DNA from: Pseudoalteromonas shioyasakiensis
GTDB lineage: Bacteria; Pseudomonadota; Gammaproteobacteria; Enterobacterales; Alteromonadaceae
Length of the DNA stretch: 61,327 nucleotides
Reading direction: 5' to 3'
Assembly (NCBI RefSeq): GCF_022398475.1
Contig: NZ_JAKEVM010000003.1
Span: 35,414 to 96,740, forward strand
Made by a program: the position numbers and the translations under genes. Below, piece after piece: positions 18,383-26,835 of this stretch. A model generated the notes under the pieces. The model made no database searches, had not been told where the DNA came from, and worked only from the letters and a program-made list of their open reading frames with translations. The first letter of the stretch is position 1. The number at the start of each line of letters is the position of its first letter.

Positions 18383-19546
18383 ATGTTATCTGAAAAAACG
18401 ATCCAGATTGTTAAAAGTACTTTGCCGTTGCTTGCACAAGCAGGCCCTCAAGTGACTGAGTATTTTTATGATCGTATGTTTAGCTACAACCCTGAGCTTA
18501 AAAATATTTTTAATATGACACATCAGCAATCGGGCTCTCAGCAATTTGCGCTGTTTAATGCCTTAGCTGCCTATGCGGCAAATATTGATAACTTGGCAGT
18601 GTTAAAAGGTGCGCTTGCGCGCATTAATCATAAACACACCAGTTACCATATTTTGCCAGAGCATTATCCTATTGTTGGTGGACATTTGATTGCGACTTTA
18701 AAAGAGTTATTGCCAGAACAATTTACTCCTGAGGTCGAGTATGCATGGCGTGAAGCCTATTCATTATTAGCTGATGTATGTATTAATGAGGAGATGTCGC
18801 TATATCAAAAAACCAAAAAGGCACCGGGAGGTTGGTTTGGTACTCGTACTTTCACTATTACAGAAAAACGTATGGAGTCATCGCAAATTTGTAGTTTCAC
18901 CTTAACGCCTGCCGATACAAAGCCTGTAGTTGCGTATTTACCGGGCCAATATTTAGGGATTAAAGTAACGCCTGCAAACAGTGATTTAACGCAAGTGAGG
19001 CAATACTCTTTATCGCAGCAAAGTAATGGTCGTAATTACCGTATTAGTGTGAAAAAAGAAGGCTTGGTATCTAACTACCTTCACAGCTTAACTGAGGGGG
19101 ATGAGGTAGAAATTTACCCACCTGCAGGCGACTTTGTGCTTCGCGAAATTGACTCGCCTGTTGTATTGATCTCAGCGGGAGTTGGTCAAACCCCTATGAT
19201 GGCGATGCTCGAAACACTATTAAGTAATCAACCTAATCAGCCAATTCATTACCTGCATGCTTGCGACAGTGAGACGCAGTTTGCCTTTAAAGAGTATTTA
19301 TTTAAGCAACAGCAAGCGCACGCTTCATTACATTGTGTTACCTGGTTTAAAGATGGCAAGAGGGGCGATTTTGCGGGCTTAATGGATGTAAACCACATCG
19401 CTGACAGCTTACCAATAAGCAAAGGTGACTTTTACCTGTGTGGCCCAATCGCATTTATGGCAATGATAAAAGAGCAACTACTAGGTATTGGGGTTGCAAG
19501 TGAACGCATTCATTATGAGGTGTTTGGCCCTCATCAAAGCCTATGA
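18383..19546 (+). CDS. hmp: Flavohaemoglobin (nitric oxide dioxygenase)
   Basis: Oxidises NO to nitrate with O2 and NAD(P)H in the cytosol. 387 aa. Globin domain (1-140): proximal His85 in NHKHTSYHI, Tyr29 and Gln53 at the distal positions. Reductase domain: FAD-binding RQYSLS, NAD(P)-binding SAGVGQTPMMAML, and the C-terminal YEVFGPHQSL. It starts 20 bases after nnrS with AGGAAA upstream. Expression should follow NorR activation at the nnrS promoter. A strong bidirectional terminator follows. Confidence 0.96.
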   Translation: MLSEKTIQIVKSTLPLLAQAGPQVTEYFYDRMFSYNPELKNIFNMTHQQSGSQQFALFNALAAYAANIDNLAVLKGALARINHKHTSYHILPEHYPIVGGHLIATLKELLPEQFTPEVEYAWREAYSLLADVCINEEMSLYQKTKKAPGGWFGTRTFTITEKRMESSQICSFTLTPADTKPVVAYLPGQYLGIKVTPANSDLTQVRQYSLSQQSNGRNYRISVKKEGLVSNYLHSLTEGDEVEIYPPAGDFVLREIDSPVVLISAGVGQTPMMAMLETLLSNQPNQPIHYLHACDSETQFAFKEYLFKQQQAHASLHCVTWFKDGKRGDFAGLMDVNHIADSLPISKGDFYLCGPIAFMAMIKEQLLGIGVASERIHYEVFGPHQSL

Positions 19547-19550
19547 TGTA

Positions 19551-19578
19551 AAAGGCGCAGCTGAAGCTGCGCCTTTTT
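19551..19578 (+). terminator. hmp terminator (bidirectional shape)
   Basis: AAAGGCGCAGCT (19551-19562), loop GA, AGCTGCGCCTTT (19565-19576) and further T. The A-run on the left makes it able to work for the convergent lipoprotein gene too, whose stop lies just beyond. Confidence 0.88.
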
Positions 19579-19579
19579 G

Positions 19580-19960
19580 TTAGTTAACTTCGCACTCTAC
19601 ATTAGGAAGTGGAATACGGAGCTCTTTTTTGGGGTAGTAAAGCAGGCATTGCTCGCCCGCCTTTTGCAACACAAACTTCTCAGAGGGAATTGAATGGGCA
19701 CCCATAATTGGCAGGCCATCAGGCCCTTTGTTGGTGCCGTGGTCAATCAGCAACTCTGCGCTTTTAGTAAACACATCATCGGCTAAGGTGACCAGTGCAC
19801 CGCCTTTAGCTGATTGAATAGCCTGCTGTATATCAGTAATCACTCCCGGGTTTACCCGAACAAGCGTGGCATCTTGCGGTTGCTCCGCTTGAGTACTTTT
19901 ACAGCCAGCTATGCTTGCCAGTAAGGTGCAGGTTAATAACAGTGCTTTATTCATTATCAC
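19580..19960 (-). CDS. Small lipoprotein coupled to S41 protease
   Basis: 126-aa lipoprotein with signal peptide and lipobox SIAGC (MNKALLLTCTLLASIAGCKST). The mature part has two Cys in the C-terminal third (EQCLLYYPKKEL and NVECEVN) but no family I recognise. Its start overlaps the end of the S41 protease gene by 14 bases, so the two are translated together and may act together in the envelope as partner or modulator (inference). Start could be the ATG at 19960 or the one at 19954. Confidence 0.6.
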   Translation of the reverse strand: MIMNKALLLTCTLLASIAGCKSTQAEQPQDATLVRVNPGVITDIQQAIQSAKGGALVTLADDVFTKSAELLIDHGTNKGPDGLPIMGAHSIPSEKFVLQKAGEQCLLYYPKKELRIPLPNVECEVN

Positions 19961-21569
19961 CTTCCTTAGCTGGTAGCGGACGGGTTAAATCCATATTATT
20001 TTTGTAAAGTGTAGTATTGGCTTTTAGCGCAATACCAGCTTCATCAGCAGCATAAGATGAGGTTGTCGCTTGCTTAGCTGTGACACTTTGCGTTAACACT
20101 GGGCAACTATCATTCTCAATATGATAAAGCGCTGCACTCAGAAGTGTTTCATCACTATCACCTAACTGGTGGTTAAAGTCGTCATCGAGTTCACAGCCTT
20201 TTACATCTGCATCGAATTGCGGTGAAGGAGTTGGTACTAAGCCGTCAGAGTATTCGCCAAAGCCTTTGTAATTCACACCCGTTAGCTGAATGGTGTAGTA
20301 AGTGGTTGCACAGTTATGCGTTGGGGTAAAACCATATGGTTTACCGCAGGTTTTACCACCTATTAAAACAACTTCAGTATCTATGCCTTTTAAGCCATTG
20401 ATAAGTGCTTCTGATGCTGAACACGTATTATCAGTGCTGAGTACATAGACTTTCGATAAATTTAAGTCAGGGAGAATGTTACCTGTTCCCTCGAAAGTAG
20501 AATAATCGACTTCAATATCAATAAACGGGTATGGGTCGCTCTCGGGCTGCTTGTCATTTTCAATGACTTGATAGTAAAAATAGTCACTCGTATTGGCTGG
20601 ACCTGCAATCATATAGGCAAGTTGTGAAGAAAGCGCTAATAAACCACCGCCATTGTATCTAAGGTCGATCACAAGCTCGTCGATATTGTCGGTTTTGAAC
20701 TTATTCACAGCACTTATCAGCTCAGGCTGAGCAATACTTATATGGCTGTTAAACTGCATGTAGCCAACTTTAGTGCCATCTCCTGTGGTAATAGTATCGA
20801 CATTTTGTACAGGTGTTTGGGTTATATTACCTGCGACTAGAGTAAACGATTTTTCGGTGCCATCATTACTGCGTACAACAAAATTGTGCGAGTCGCCAGC
20901 TGTCGGCCCAAATAGCGCTTCATTTAGAATATCTACGCCTTGTTGAGTATTAGTATCAATGCTGACGTCGTCGACCATTAAAATAGTATCACCGCGTTGT
21001 AAGCCTGCATTTGCAGCTGGTGAGTCACTCTCTAAATAGGCTACACGTAACTCTCGTGGCGGAACATTACTGATAAATGCCCAGTTAATTCCATAGCCAG
21101 AAACGACCCCAGATTGAGCCTCTTGAAAATACTCATCTGTCGGCCTGCTGAAATGGAATTGATCTTTATAAGCACCAGAGTCTGTTTTTTCGAAGGTTTT
21201 TAATTGATCAAAATAAGCGGCGACAGAGCTGAAGTTATCTGGGTCATTGTCTTCTATTTCATCGTACCAAAGATAGGTTTCGTCACTCCATGAACGAAGC
21301 CACATCTTCTCAGTAAACTCAGAGCCTGCTGTATCTGGGTAAGGTTGATTATCGTTATATGGATCATTGCCAGTTCGTGGTACAGCGCATTGATCTTTAA
21401 ATTCGCTTGATGGCTCAAAGACACCAGCCGTCCAAGTGGGTTCAGAAGTTGTTGGTGGTGGATTCGTGGTATCGGTATTGCTCGATGAGCCACCACCGCC
21501 GCAGCCAGATAAAGACATGCCTGAAGCCGCTAAGAAGACAGCTAAAGCGAGTTTGTTATTTTTAAACAT
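19947..21569 (-). CDS. S41 family peptidase lipoprotein
   Basis: 540-aa C-terminal-processing-type serine protease anchored as a lipoprotein: signal peptide with lipobox SLSGC followed by a Gly/Ser linker. A PDZ domain lies at about 155-235 (LRVAYLESDSPAANAGLQRGDTILMVDDVSI) and the S41 core at about 260-450 (GYMQFNSH, DELVIDLRYNGGGLL). The nucleophile is probably Ser384 in DNTCSASEAL, and GGKTCGKPYG holds the likely catalytic Lys. Location is periplasmic face of the membrane. AAGGAAG precedes the ATG. Substrate unknown; a downstream overlapping lipoprotein gene is a candidate partner. Confidence 0.85.
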   Translation of the reverse strand: MFKNNKLALAVFLAASGMSLSGCGGGGSSSNTDTTNPPPTTSEPTWTAGVFEPSSEFKDQCAVPRTGNDPYNDNQPYPDTAGSEFTEKMWLRSWSDETYLWYDEIEDNDPDNFSSVAAYFDQLKTFEKTDSGAYKDQFHFSRPTDEYFQEAQSGVVSGYGINWAFISNVPPRELRVAYLESDSPAANAGLQRGDTILMVDDVSIDTNTQQGVDILNEALFGPTAGDSHNFVVRSNDGTEKSFTLVAGNITQTPVQNVDTITTGDGTKVGYMQFNSHISIAQPELISAVNKFKTDNIDELVIDLRYNGGGLLALSSQLAYMIAGPANTSDYFYYQVIENDKQPESDPYPFIDIEVDYSTFEGTGNILPDLNLSKVYVLSTDNTCSASEALINGLKGIDTEVVLIGGKTCGKPYGFTPTHNCATTYYTIQLTGVNYKGFGEYSDGLVPTPSPQFDADVKGCELDDDFNHQLGDSDETLLSAALYHIENDSCPVLTQSVTAKQATTSSYAADEAGIALKANTTLYKNNMDLTRPLPAKEGDNE

Positions 21570-21668
21570 GGTGCTTCCTTTCTTATATAAATTGTTTAAA
21601 AACTAACAATTACTTAATCTGAAAGCAATAAATTATAGTGTCTAAAATGTAAACGAATGTGCTGCTAG

Positions 21669-22328
21669 TTATAAAGATTTGCGATTGCTAATTTCAGCTA
21701 TTTCAAGCTTTTGCCACGATTCAAATAATTTACGTTGTTTATCAGATATTTTTAAGCCATAGGTTTTTTGCATATAAAAATAGGTATCGGCTATTTGCTT
21801 TCTTGCATAAATGGGTGGCTCAAATACGCGTTGCTTAAAGTCGACTTTTACAGGGCATGCTCCGTAACTTGCACTTGATGTTGACACCATGCCGTAGCGA
21901 AAGTTTGAACGGTCAGCATTGATCTCGCCTATAGCAGGTGCAAGGTTATTAATGTCAGCTTCCATTTGACGAAACTTTTCACTGACCTTTTTACAGTTTT
22001 TGCGACCGCCATCCTGCCAGCATTGTAATTGATGACCAAACTCCCAGGCAGGCACAATGTGCTCCCACTCTATTCTTTTTGCGCGAGCATTCTCTTTTCC
22101 TGAACGGGTGACAGAGTTTCTAGGAATATAACCACACGCATCAGGGTCTGGCACAAGTTTTTTACCTTGGCGCTTGATATCGCAACCACAATATAAGCTT
22201 TTACTATTGCTTGGTAGATTCTTAATTAAATGCTTTTTGGCACTGTAAAAGCTCGAAAACTCTTTAGCGGATATAGGAAAAGTGAAAATAAAACAAAGGG
22301 CTAAGTATAGAAATAAACGCATATCCAT
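21669..22328 (-). CDS. endA: Endonuclease I (periplasmic/secreted DNase)
   Basis: About 219-aa nuclease of the EndA/Dns/Vvn family. Signal peptide MRLFLYLALCFIFTFPISA, then the family core: YCGCDI, WEHIVPAWEFG with the beta-beta-alpha metal catalytic His, CWQDGGRKNC, EADINNLAPAIGEINADRSNFRYG and CPVKVDFKQRVFEPP. Eight Cys are present in the expected places for disulfides. It cleaves double-stranded DNA and, in vibrios, limits natural transformation and supplies nutrient phosphate. The start is ambiguous among GTG 22331, ATG 22328 and ATG 22322. Confidence 0.92.
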   Translation of the reverse strand: MDMRLFLYLALCFIFTFPISAKEFSSFYSAKKHLIKNLPSNSKSLYCGCDIKRQGKKLVPDPDACGYIPRNSVTRSGKENARAKRIEWEHIVPAWEFGHQLQCWQDGGRKNCKKVSEKFRQMEADINNLAPAIGEINADRSNFRYGMVSTSSASYGACPVKVDFKQRVFEPPIYARKQIADTYFYMQKTYGLKISDKQRKLFESWQKLEIAEISNRKSL

Positions 22329-22438
22329 CACATCAGTGAACTACAGGAACAGCTATTCTAGAGCGACTATTCTAAAAAGGAAAAGTTTTTCAACTCAGCT
22401 ATAGTTGTTAGGCCGTTTTTATTAAAGGAATTACAACC

Positions 22439-22792
22439 ATGTTATTAGGTGCTTTTTCTGTAAGTCTAAATGTAAAAGATATTCGTGCTTCAAAGCAGTT
22501 TTATGAAAAGCTAGGTTTCAAAGAGTTTGCTGGGGAGATAGAACAGCATTGGCTAATAATGAAAAACGGTGAACATTTAATTGGTTTGTTTCAAGGTATG
22601 TTTGATAAAACCATGCTGACCTTTAATCCTGGGTGGGATCAAAATGCTGAAGCTTTGGATGAATTTGCAACCTTTGAGCAATTAGCTGCACAATTTCAGC
22701 AACAAGGATTAGAAATACAAAAGGCCGGTGACGCGAGTTTTATTATCACCGACCCAGATGGCAATCCTATTTTGATTGACCAACACGTGTAG
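22439..22792 (+). CDS. VOC / glyoxalase-like protein
   Basis: 117-aa single-domain vicinal oxygen chelate protein: FSVSLNVKDIRASKQFYEKLGFKEF at the N-terminus and ITDPDGNPILIDQ at the end are the two beta-alpha-beta-beta-beta edges. Proteins of this size act as dimers in metal-dependent lyases, dioxygenases or antibiotic-binding proteins; the substrate cannot be told. AAGGA precedes the ATG. Its 3' end overlaps the convergent PepSY gene by 26 bases. Confidence 0.8.
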   Translation: MLLGAFSVSLNVKDIRASKQFYEKLGFKEFAGEIEQHWLIMKNGEHLIGLFQGMFDKTMLTFNPGWDQNAEALDEFATFEQLAAQFQQQGLEIQKAGDASFIITDPDGNPILIDQHV

Positions 22793-23492
22793 CTGGCTTT
22801 TTACGTTTAATTCGAACGTTTTGTAGTAACAAGAGAACTCCTGTAATACAAAATAGTACGCTGGTGGCTGAGAAGCTGATGAGTAGTGGATTGTTAAAGT
22901 TCTCACGCTCATCATAATCCATAATGTGTAGCATCCAGAAAAAGTCGAAAATGCGCCACAGGGTGCTGCGCACAGTTATAACTTTACCGGTTTGGCTATC
23001 TAAATATAAGGTTGTTGTTAACCAATCATCGAAGCTAATTTGCCAAACATTGGCTTTGTGACCGACTTCTCTAGGCCCTTTTGTTAATAACTGCGCTTGC
23101 GTTATTTTTGCGTCAATAAGCAGGTGAGCTTGCGCATTTTCAATGATTTGCGCTTTACTCGGTGCAGGCATTTTAGCACCTGTTCTGCCATCAAAAATAA
23201 ACGTACCGCTAGAGGATGTAACTTCTATAATCGGGGTATTTAAAAAATGGCTATATTTAATACTCTCGATTTGCTCGAATTGCGCTGTTATTTTATCAAT
23301 TGAAGCGGGGTAGTCCGACAATAAAAATGGACTACTTAAACTGCGATTAGCCAGATGCTTACCATGCACTTTTTCAAGTGGTAATGAGCTCATCACAAGC
23401 CCACCTAAAAGCCAAAAAAAGATCTGCAAAGCAAGTAAGTAGCCAAGCCATTTATGCCCTTTACGAGCATACTTAAACAGGCGTTTATTCAT
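22767..23492 (-). CDS. PepSY-type membrane protein
   Basis: 241-aa protein with an N-terminal membrane segment (GYLLALQIFFWLLGGLVMSSL), a periplasmic region of about 150 residues holding PepSY-like halves (STLYLDSQTGKVITVRSTLWR) and a C-terminal span (PLLISFSATSVLFCITGVLLLLQ) followed by a Lys/Arg-rich tail. The N-terminal ARKGHKWLGYLLALQIFFWLLGG resembles PepSY-TM proteins associated with iron uptake and reductase genes. No partner gene of that kind is adjacent, so its role is undetermined. Convergent with the VOC gene, overlapping at the 3' ends. Confidence 0.7.
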   Translation of the reverse strand: MNKRLFKYARKGHKWLGYLLALQIFFWLLGGLVMSSLPLEKVHGKHLANRSLSSPFLLSDYPASIDKITAQFEQIESIKYSHFLNTPIIEVTSSSGTFIFDGRTGAKMPAPSKAQIIENAQAHLLIDAKITQAQLLTKGPREVGHKANVWQISFDDWLTTTLYLDSQTGKVITVRSTLWRIFDFFWMLHIMDYDERENFNNPLLISFSATSVLFCITGVLLLLQNVRIKRKKPATRVGQSK

Positions 23493-23650
23493 TATTACCC
23501 CGTTATTATTGTTATGTGGGCGCTATTTTAGGTTGTTTAGCTAGATTGCCAATGCGGCATAATGTCGCATTAACTGTATTCTAGATTTGGTATATATACA
23601 AAACTGAGTTAAAGTTTCAGTCGATATAAATAGAGGGTAAAAACGAGAGT

Positions 23651-24031
23651 ATGTCGGAAATTCAATTTTTAAATGTAGATCTGGAGCTTGAATCAAAGCA
23701 CGATATTAGTGCGCTTGTTGCTGATTTGAAGAAAAACGCCATGGTTTTACATTATGACCAAGATGAATACCGCCAACTAGCACGTATTGAAGCAACCGCA
23801 GATATCAGCTCTCCTGATAAAGCAATTAACCAGCTTTGCGAGCTTATTGAGTCTTGCTCGCGCAATGCATTAAAACAGTGGTTATCGTGCTCAAAGCGTA
23901 CATTTGATATAGGCTTTGAATCAGGTAATTCGCCTAAATGCTTTAACCAACCCCTGCATGCCGATACCTTGTTACGTATCTCTGCAATTGGCGCAGGGAT
24001 TGAAATTACTATTTATCCTGTCGAAAAATAG
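23651..24031 (+). CDS. Hypothetical cytosolic protein
   Basis: 126-aa protein with no signal peptide or membrane segment. Begins MSEIQFLNVDLELESKHDISALVADLKKN; the central CELIESCSRNALKQWLSCSKRTFDIGFESGN and C-terminal LLRISAIGAGIEITIYPVE look like a compact alpha/beta domain. GAGGGT upstream is a plausible ribosome site. I recognise no family; similar short proteins beginning with a Leu-rich DLELESK segment occur in marine gammaproteobacteria as far as I recall. Convergent with the thioesterase gene, seven bases apart. Confidence 0.6.
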   Translation: MSEIQFLNVDLELESKHDISALVADLKKNAMVLHYDQDEYRQLARIEATADISSPDKAINQLCELIESCSRNALKQWLSCSKRTFDIGFESGNSPKCFNQPLHADTLLRISAIGAGIEITIYPVEK

Positions 24032-24038
24032 CCTGAAT

Positions 24039-24476
24039 TTATCGCTCTACAACAGCTGCGGTCATTCTTGATACGCAGCAAAGCTCTCCTGCGGCATTGG
24101 TAATTTTAATATCCCAAACAGAAGTTCGCTTACCTAAATGCAGCGGTCTAGCAGTTGCTGTTAACGTTCCTTTGCGTGACGCTTTCATGTGGTTGGCATT
24201 AATTTCTTGGCCAACAGCATAAAACTTATTGAAATCAACCACGAAATTGGCTGTATAGCTTGCCACTGTCTCTGCTAATACAACGTTTGCTCCGCCATGG
24301 ACCATGCCCATAGGGTTATGATGCTCAGGAATAGCAGGCATGGTTGCCATTAAATAATCATCGCCAATTTCAGTTACCTCAATGCCCATAGTTTTCATTA
24401 AAGTGCCTTGACCGGTAATCCCTTGTTCAAGCTCTTTGCAAAGCTCTAACGTGATTGGTTGGTGCCAAATACTCAT
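24039..24476 (-). CDS. Hotdog-fold thioesterase (YdiI/PaaI-like)
   Basis: 145-aa single hotdog domain. The family signature HNPMGMVHGGANVVLAETVAS, with catalytic-type acidic residue in LAETVAS, and the later NANHMKASRKGTLTATARPLHLGKRTSVWDIKI match the YdiI/YbdB (MenI/EntH) subgroup of acyl-CoA or acyl-carrier thioesterases. In E. coli this group hydrolyses 1,4-dihydroxy-2-naphthoyl-CoA in menaquinone synthesis or proofreads enterobactin loading; neither pathway is adjacent, so the substrate is open. Confidence 0.85.
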   Translation of the reverse strand: MSIWHQPITLELCKELEQGITGQGTLMKTMGIEVTEIGDDYLMATMPAIPEHHNPMGMVHGGANVVLAETVASYTANFVVDFNKFYAVGQEINANHMKASRKGTLTATARPLHLGKRTSVWDIKITNAAGELCCVSRMTAAVVER

Positions 24477-24575
24477 TGTGTTTCCTTAGCCTGCTAATTA
24501 AAGCTAATACCTTATGGCATCTTTCGGTGTGGTTCAATGTTAGTTTTGTAGCAATATGATGGGGTTAATTTAAAT

Positions 24576-24633
24576 TTGCGATTTTCAAATAACTGTATAT
24601 ACTCACAGTTAAATGTACTGTATGGAAAACCAG
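24576..24633 (+). promoter_or_regulatory. lexA promoter with two SOS boxes
   Basis: TTGCGA (24576-24581), 16-base spacer, TATACT (24598-24603). The SOS box CTGTATATACTCACAG (24593-24608) matches CTGT-N8-ACAG and covers the -10 box. A second, weaker box CTGTATGGAAAACCAG (24618-24633) lies between it and the start codon. Two boxes in tandem at lexA is the arrangement known in E. coli and indicates autorepression. Confidence 0.88.
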
Positions 24634-24637
24634 TTGT

Positions 24638-25255
24638 ATGCGCCCATTAACTAAACGCCAATCGCAAATTTTAGAACTAATTAAAGTCTTTATTAAAGAT
24701 ACAGGCATGCCACCTACGCGTGCTGAAATAGCTCAAACATTGGGTTTTAAAAGTGCCAACGCTGCTGAAGAACACCTAAAAGCACTGGCAAAAAAAGGCA
24801 TGATCAAAATGAAGCCTGGGGCGAGTCGCGGTATTCAGTTAATTGAAGAAGAAGAGCCAGAGCAGTTAGGCTTACCTTTAATTGGCCGTGTTGCAGCTGG
24901 TGAACCTATTTTGGCGCAAGAACATGTTGAAAGTCACTGCCAAGTTGATCCTTCATTATTTAAACCTGCTGCCGATTTCTTACTGCGTGTAAATGGCATG
25001 AGTATGAAAGACATTGGTATTATGGATGGCGATTTGCTTGCAGTACACAGAACACAAGTTGCTGAAAACGGGCAAGTAGTTGTAGCTCGAGTCGATGAAG
25101 ATGTAACAGTTAAGCGTCTAGAAAAAGCGGGTCGCAAAGTACTTTTACACGCTGAGAACGAAGAGTTTTCGCCTATTGAGGTTGATCTTGAGCATGAGTC
25201 GTTCAACATCGAGGGGTTAGCGGTAGGTGTTATTCGTAACGCTGACTGGATGTAA
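24638..25255 (+). CDS. lexA: SOS repressor LexA
   Basis: 205-aa repressor-protease. The winged helix-turn-helix domain spans residues 1-70 ([42 protein letters not shown]). Autocleavage site Ala87-Gly88 (GRVAAGEP), catalytic Ser122 (NGMSMKD) and Lys159 (DVTVKRLEK) are all present at the E. coli positions shifted by three. RecA filaments stimulate self-cleavage and induce DNA repair genes. Only lexA is present; no dinF or sulA follows directly, although a MATE protein of DinF type lies at 43151. Confidence 0.97.
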   Translation: MRPLTKRQSQILELIKVFIKDTGMPPTRAEIAQTLGFKSANAAEEHLKALAKKGMIKMKPGASRGIQLIEEEEPEQLGLPLIGRVAAGEPILAQEHVESHCQVDPSLFKPAADFLLRVNGMSMKDIGIMDGDLLAVHRTQVAENGQVVVARVDEDVTVKRLEKAGRKVLLHAENEEFSPIEVDLEHESFNIEGLAVGVIRNADWM

Positions 25256-25692
25256 GCGTTCCCAATTTGGTGCATCAAATTGACTCAATTTGGTGCGCCG
25301 CTGAAATTTTACTACTTAATTAGGATTTGTGAATCCTTACTCTTCATTTAAAGCCTTATATGGCGCAGTTTTCCTCTCTTTTTATATTTCGTTCTTACTC
25401 CTAAACATTAAATAACGCGCTGATTATAGTTGTTATTTCTGCACCAAAATAAACATTTATTATCATTAAAACTTGCTTATTGGTCATTTTTTAACTAATT
25501 GGTTAATACACTGTATTAACACCTAATTAATAAAAAGACACAAAAATGTGCGAGGTGTTAGTCAAGGGGTCGGTATCATAAGTGGGTCAAAATGATACGT
25601 AGTCGCTCTGAACAATAAGAAAAACGAATGGGCACCTTGTTGTATCGCCTTTTCGCTTTGCGTCTTGCAATAGCATCTAAAGGAGCCGTCAC
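25256..25692. other. Gene-free region before cta operon
   Basis: 437 bases with no convincing gene. It holds a tandem 11-mer CAATTTGGTGC (25263-25273 and 25286-25296) with CAAATTG (25276-25282) between, so that either copy could pair with the middle element; a perfect 19-base palindrome GTTAATACACTGTATTAAC (25502-25520); and GTATCAT/ATGATAC (25573-25579 and 25592-25598). The AT-rich middle presumably carries the cta promoter, but no -35/-10 pair stands out. Confidence 0.5.
25502..25520. promoter_or_regulatory. Perfect 19-base palindrome, candidate operator
   Basis: GTTAATACACTGTATTAAC is 9+1+9 and perfect, about 170 bases before coxB. It has the size and symmetry of a dimeric repressor site, but I do not recognise the regulator. 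Confidence 0.4.
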
Positions 25693-26835
25693 ATGGGTAA
25701 ACTGCGTTACGCCTTGTGGCTTATATTGTTTGCACTTCCTGAGCTTGCATTGGCAAATAGCCAATACAATATGCGTAAAGGGGTGACCGATATAAGTAAT
25801 AATGTTTATGAGTTACACATGACGATATTTATTATCTGCTGTGTAATCGGCATCATCGTATTTGCGGTGATGTTTTGGGCTTTAATACACCACCGTAAAT
25901 CCAAAGGGGCCAAGCCTGCCCAATTTCATGAAAGTACAAAAGTTGAAATACTTTGGACTGCCATTCCATTTGTCATCTTAATCGCCATGGCTGTGCCTGC
26001 CACAAAAACCTTAATTGCCATGGAAGATGCTTCTAAAGCCGATATCACCATTAAAGTGACTGGCTCACAATGGAAGTGGCATTACGAGTACATGGGTGAA
26101 GACATTGCTTATTACTCGATTCTATCTACTCCTAAAGATCAAATAGACAACCAAGCAGAGAAAACTGAGCATTATTTGCTTGAAGTAGATAAACCGCTAG
26201 TACTTCCTATCAATAAAAAAGTTCGCTTTTTAATGACCTCAGACGATGTAATTCATTCATGGTGGGTGCCTGATTTTGCGGTTAAAAAAGATGCAAATCC
26301 TGGGTTTATCAATGAAGCGTGGACACGTATTAACGAGCCAGGAGTATACCGTGGTCAATGTGCTGAGTTATGCGGTAAAGATCATGGCTTTATGCCTGTT
26401 GTGGTGAAAGCCTTACCTGAAGATGAATTTGCTAATTGGCTTGCAGATGCCAAGCAAGAAAAAGCCAATGCGGCCGCAGCGGATGCTGCTTTGCTTGATC
26501 AAACATTACCGAAAGAAGAGCTTATGACCTTGGGTGAGCAAGTCTACATGGCTAGTTGTGCTGCATGCCACCAACCTACCGGTATGGGCCTACCTGGCGT
26601 ATTTCCAGCACTTAAAGGCAGCCCGATTGTATTAGGTGATGTAAAAGATCACATAGATATCGTGTTACACGGTAAGCCTGGCACAGCAATGCAAGCGTTT
26701 GATAAACAGCTTTCAATTAAGCAACTTGCTGCGGTTATTACTTATAAGCGAAACGCGTGGGGTAATGATACCGGCGATGTTATCCAACCGAGTCAAATTC
26801 AAGCCGCGATTGATGCAGCAGCGGAGGCGAACTAA
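25693..26835 (+). CDS. coxB: Cytochrome c oxidase subunit II with fused cytochrome c
   Basis: 380 aa, longer than a plain subunit II because a haem c domain is attached. Signal peptide (cleavage after ALA near residue 22), two membrane spans (about 37-63 and 80-103), a cupredoxin domain with CuA ligands in [14 protein letters not shown] and an upstream His in [12 protein letters not shown], then a class I cytochrome c domain with CAACH (Cys289, Cys292, His293) and a probable axial Met in GTAMQAF. It accepts electrons from cytochrome c at the periplasmic face. AAAGGAG lies before the ATG. Stop overlaps the ctaD start by one base. Confidence 0.95.
   Translation: MGKLRYALWLILFALPELALANSQYNMRKGVTDISNNVYELHMTIFIICCVIGIIVFAVMFWALIHHRKSKGAKPAQFHESTKVEILWTAIPFVILIAMAVPATKTLIAMEDASKADITIKVTGSQWKWHYEYMGEDIAYYSILSTPKDQIDNQAEKTEHYLLEVDKPLVLPINKKVRFLMTSDDVIHSWWVPDFAVKKDANPGFINEAWTRINEPGVYRGQCAELCGKDHGFMPVVVKALPEDEFANWLADAKQEKANAAAADAALLDQTLPKEELMTLGEQVYMASCAACHQPTGMGLPGVFPALKGSPIVLGDVKDHIDIVLHGKPGTAMQAFDKQLSIKQLAAVITYKRNAWGNDTGDVIQPSQIQAAIDAAAEAN

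Noticed and set aside
24934..25278. 114-codon open frame on the minus strand
   Set aside because: Opposite lexA catalytic domain, Ser/Thr-rich, no independent signal.
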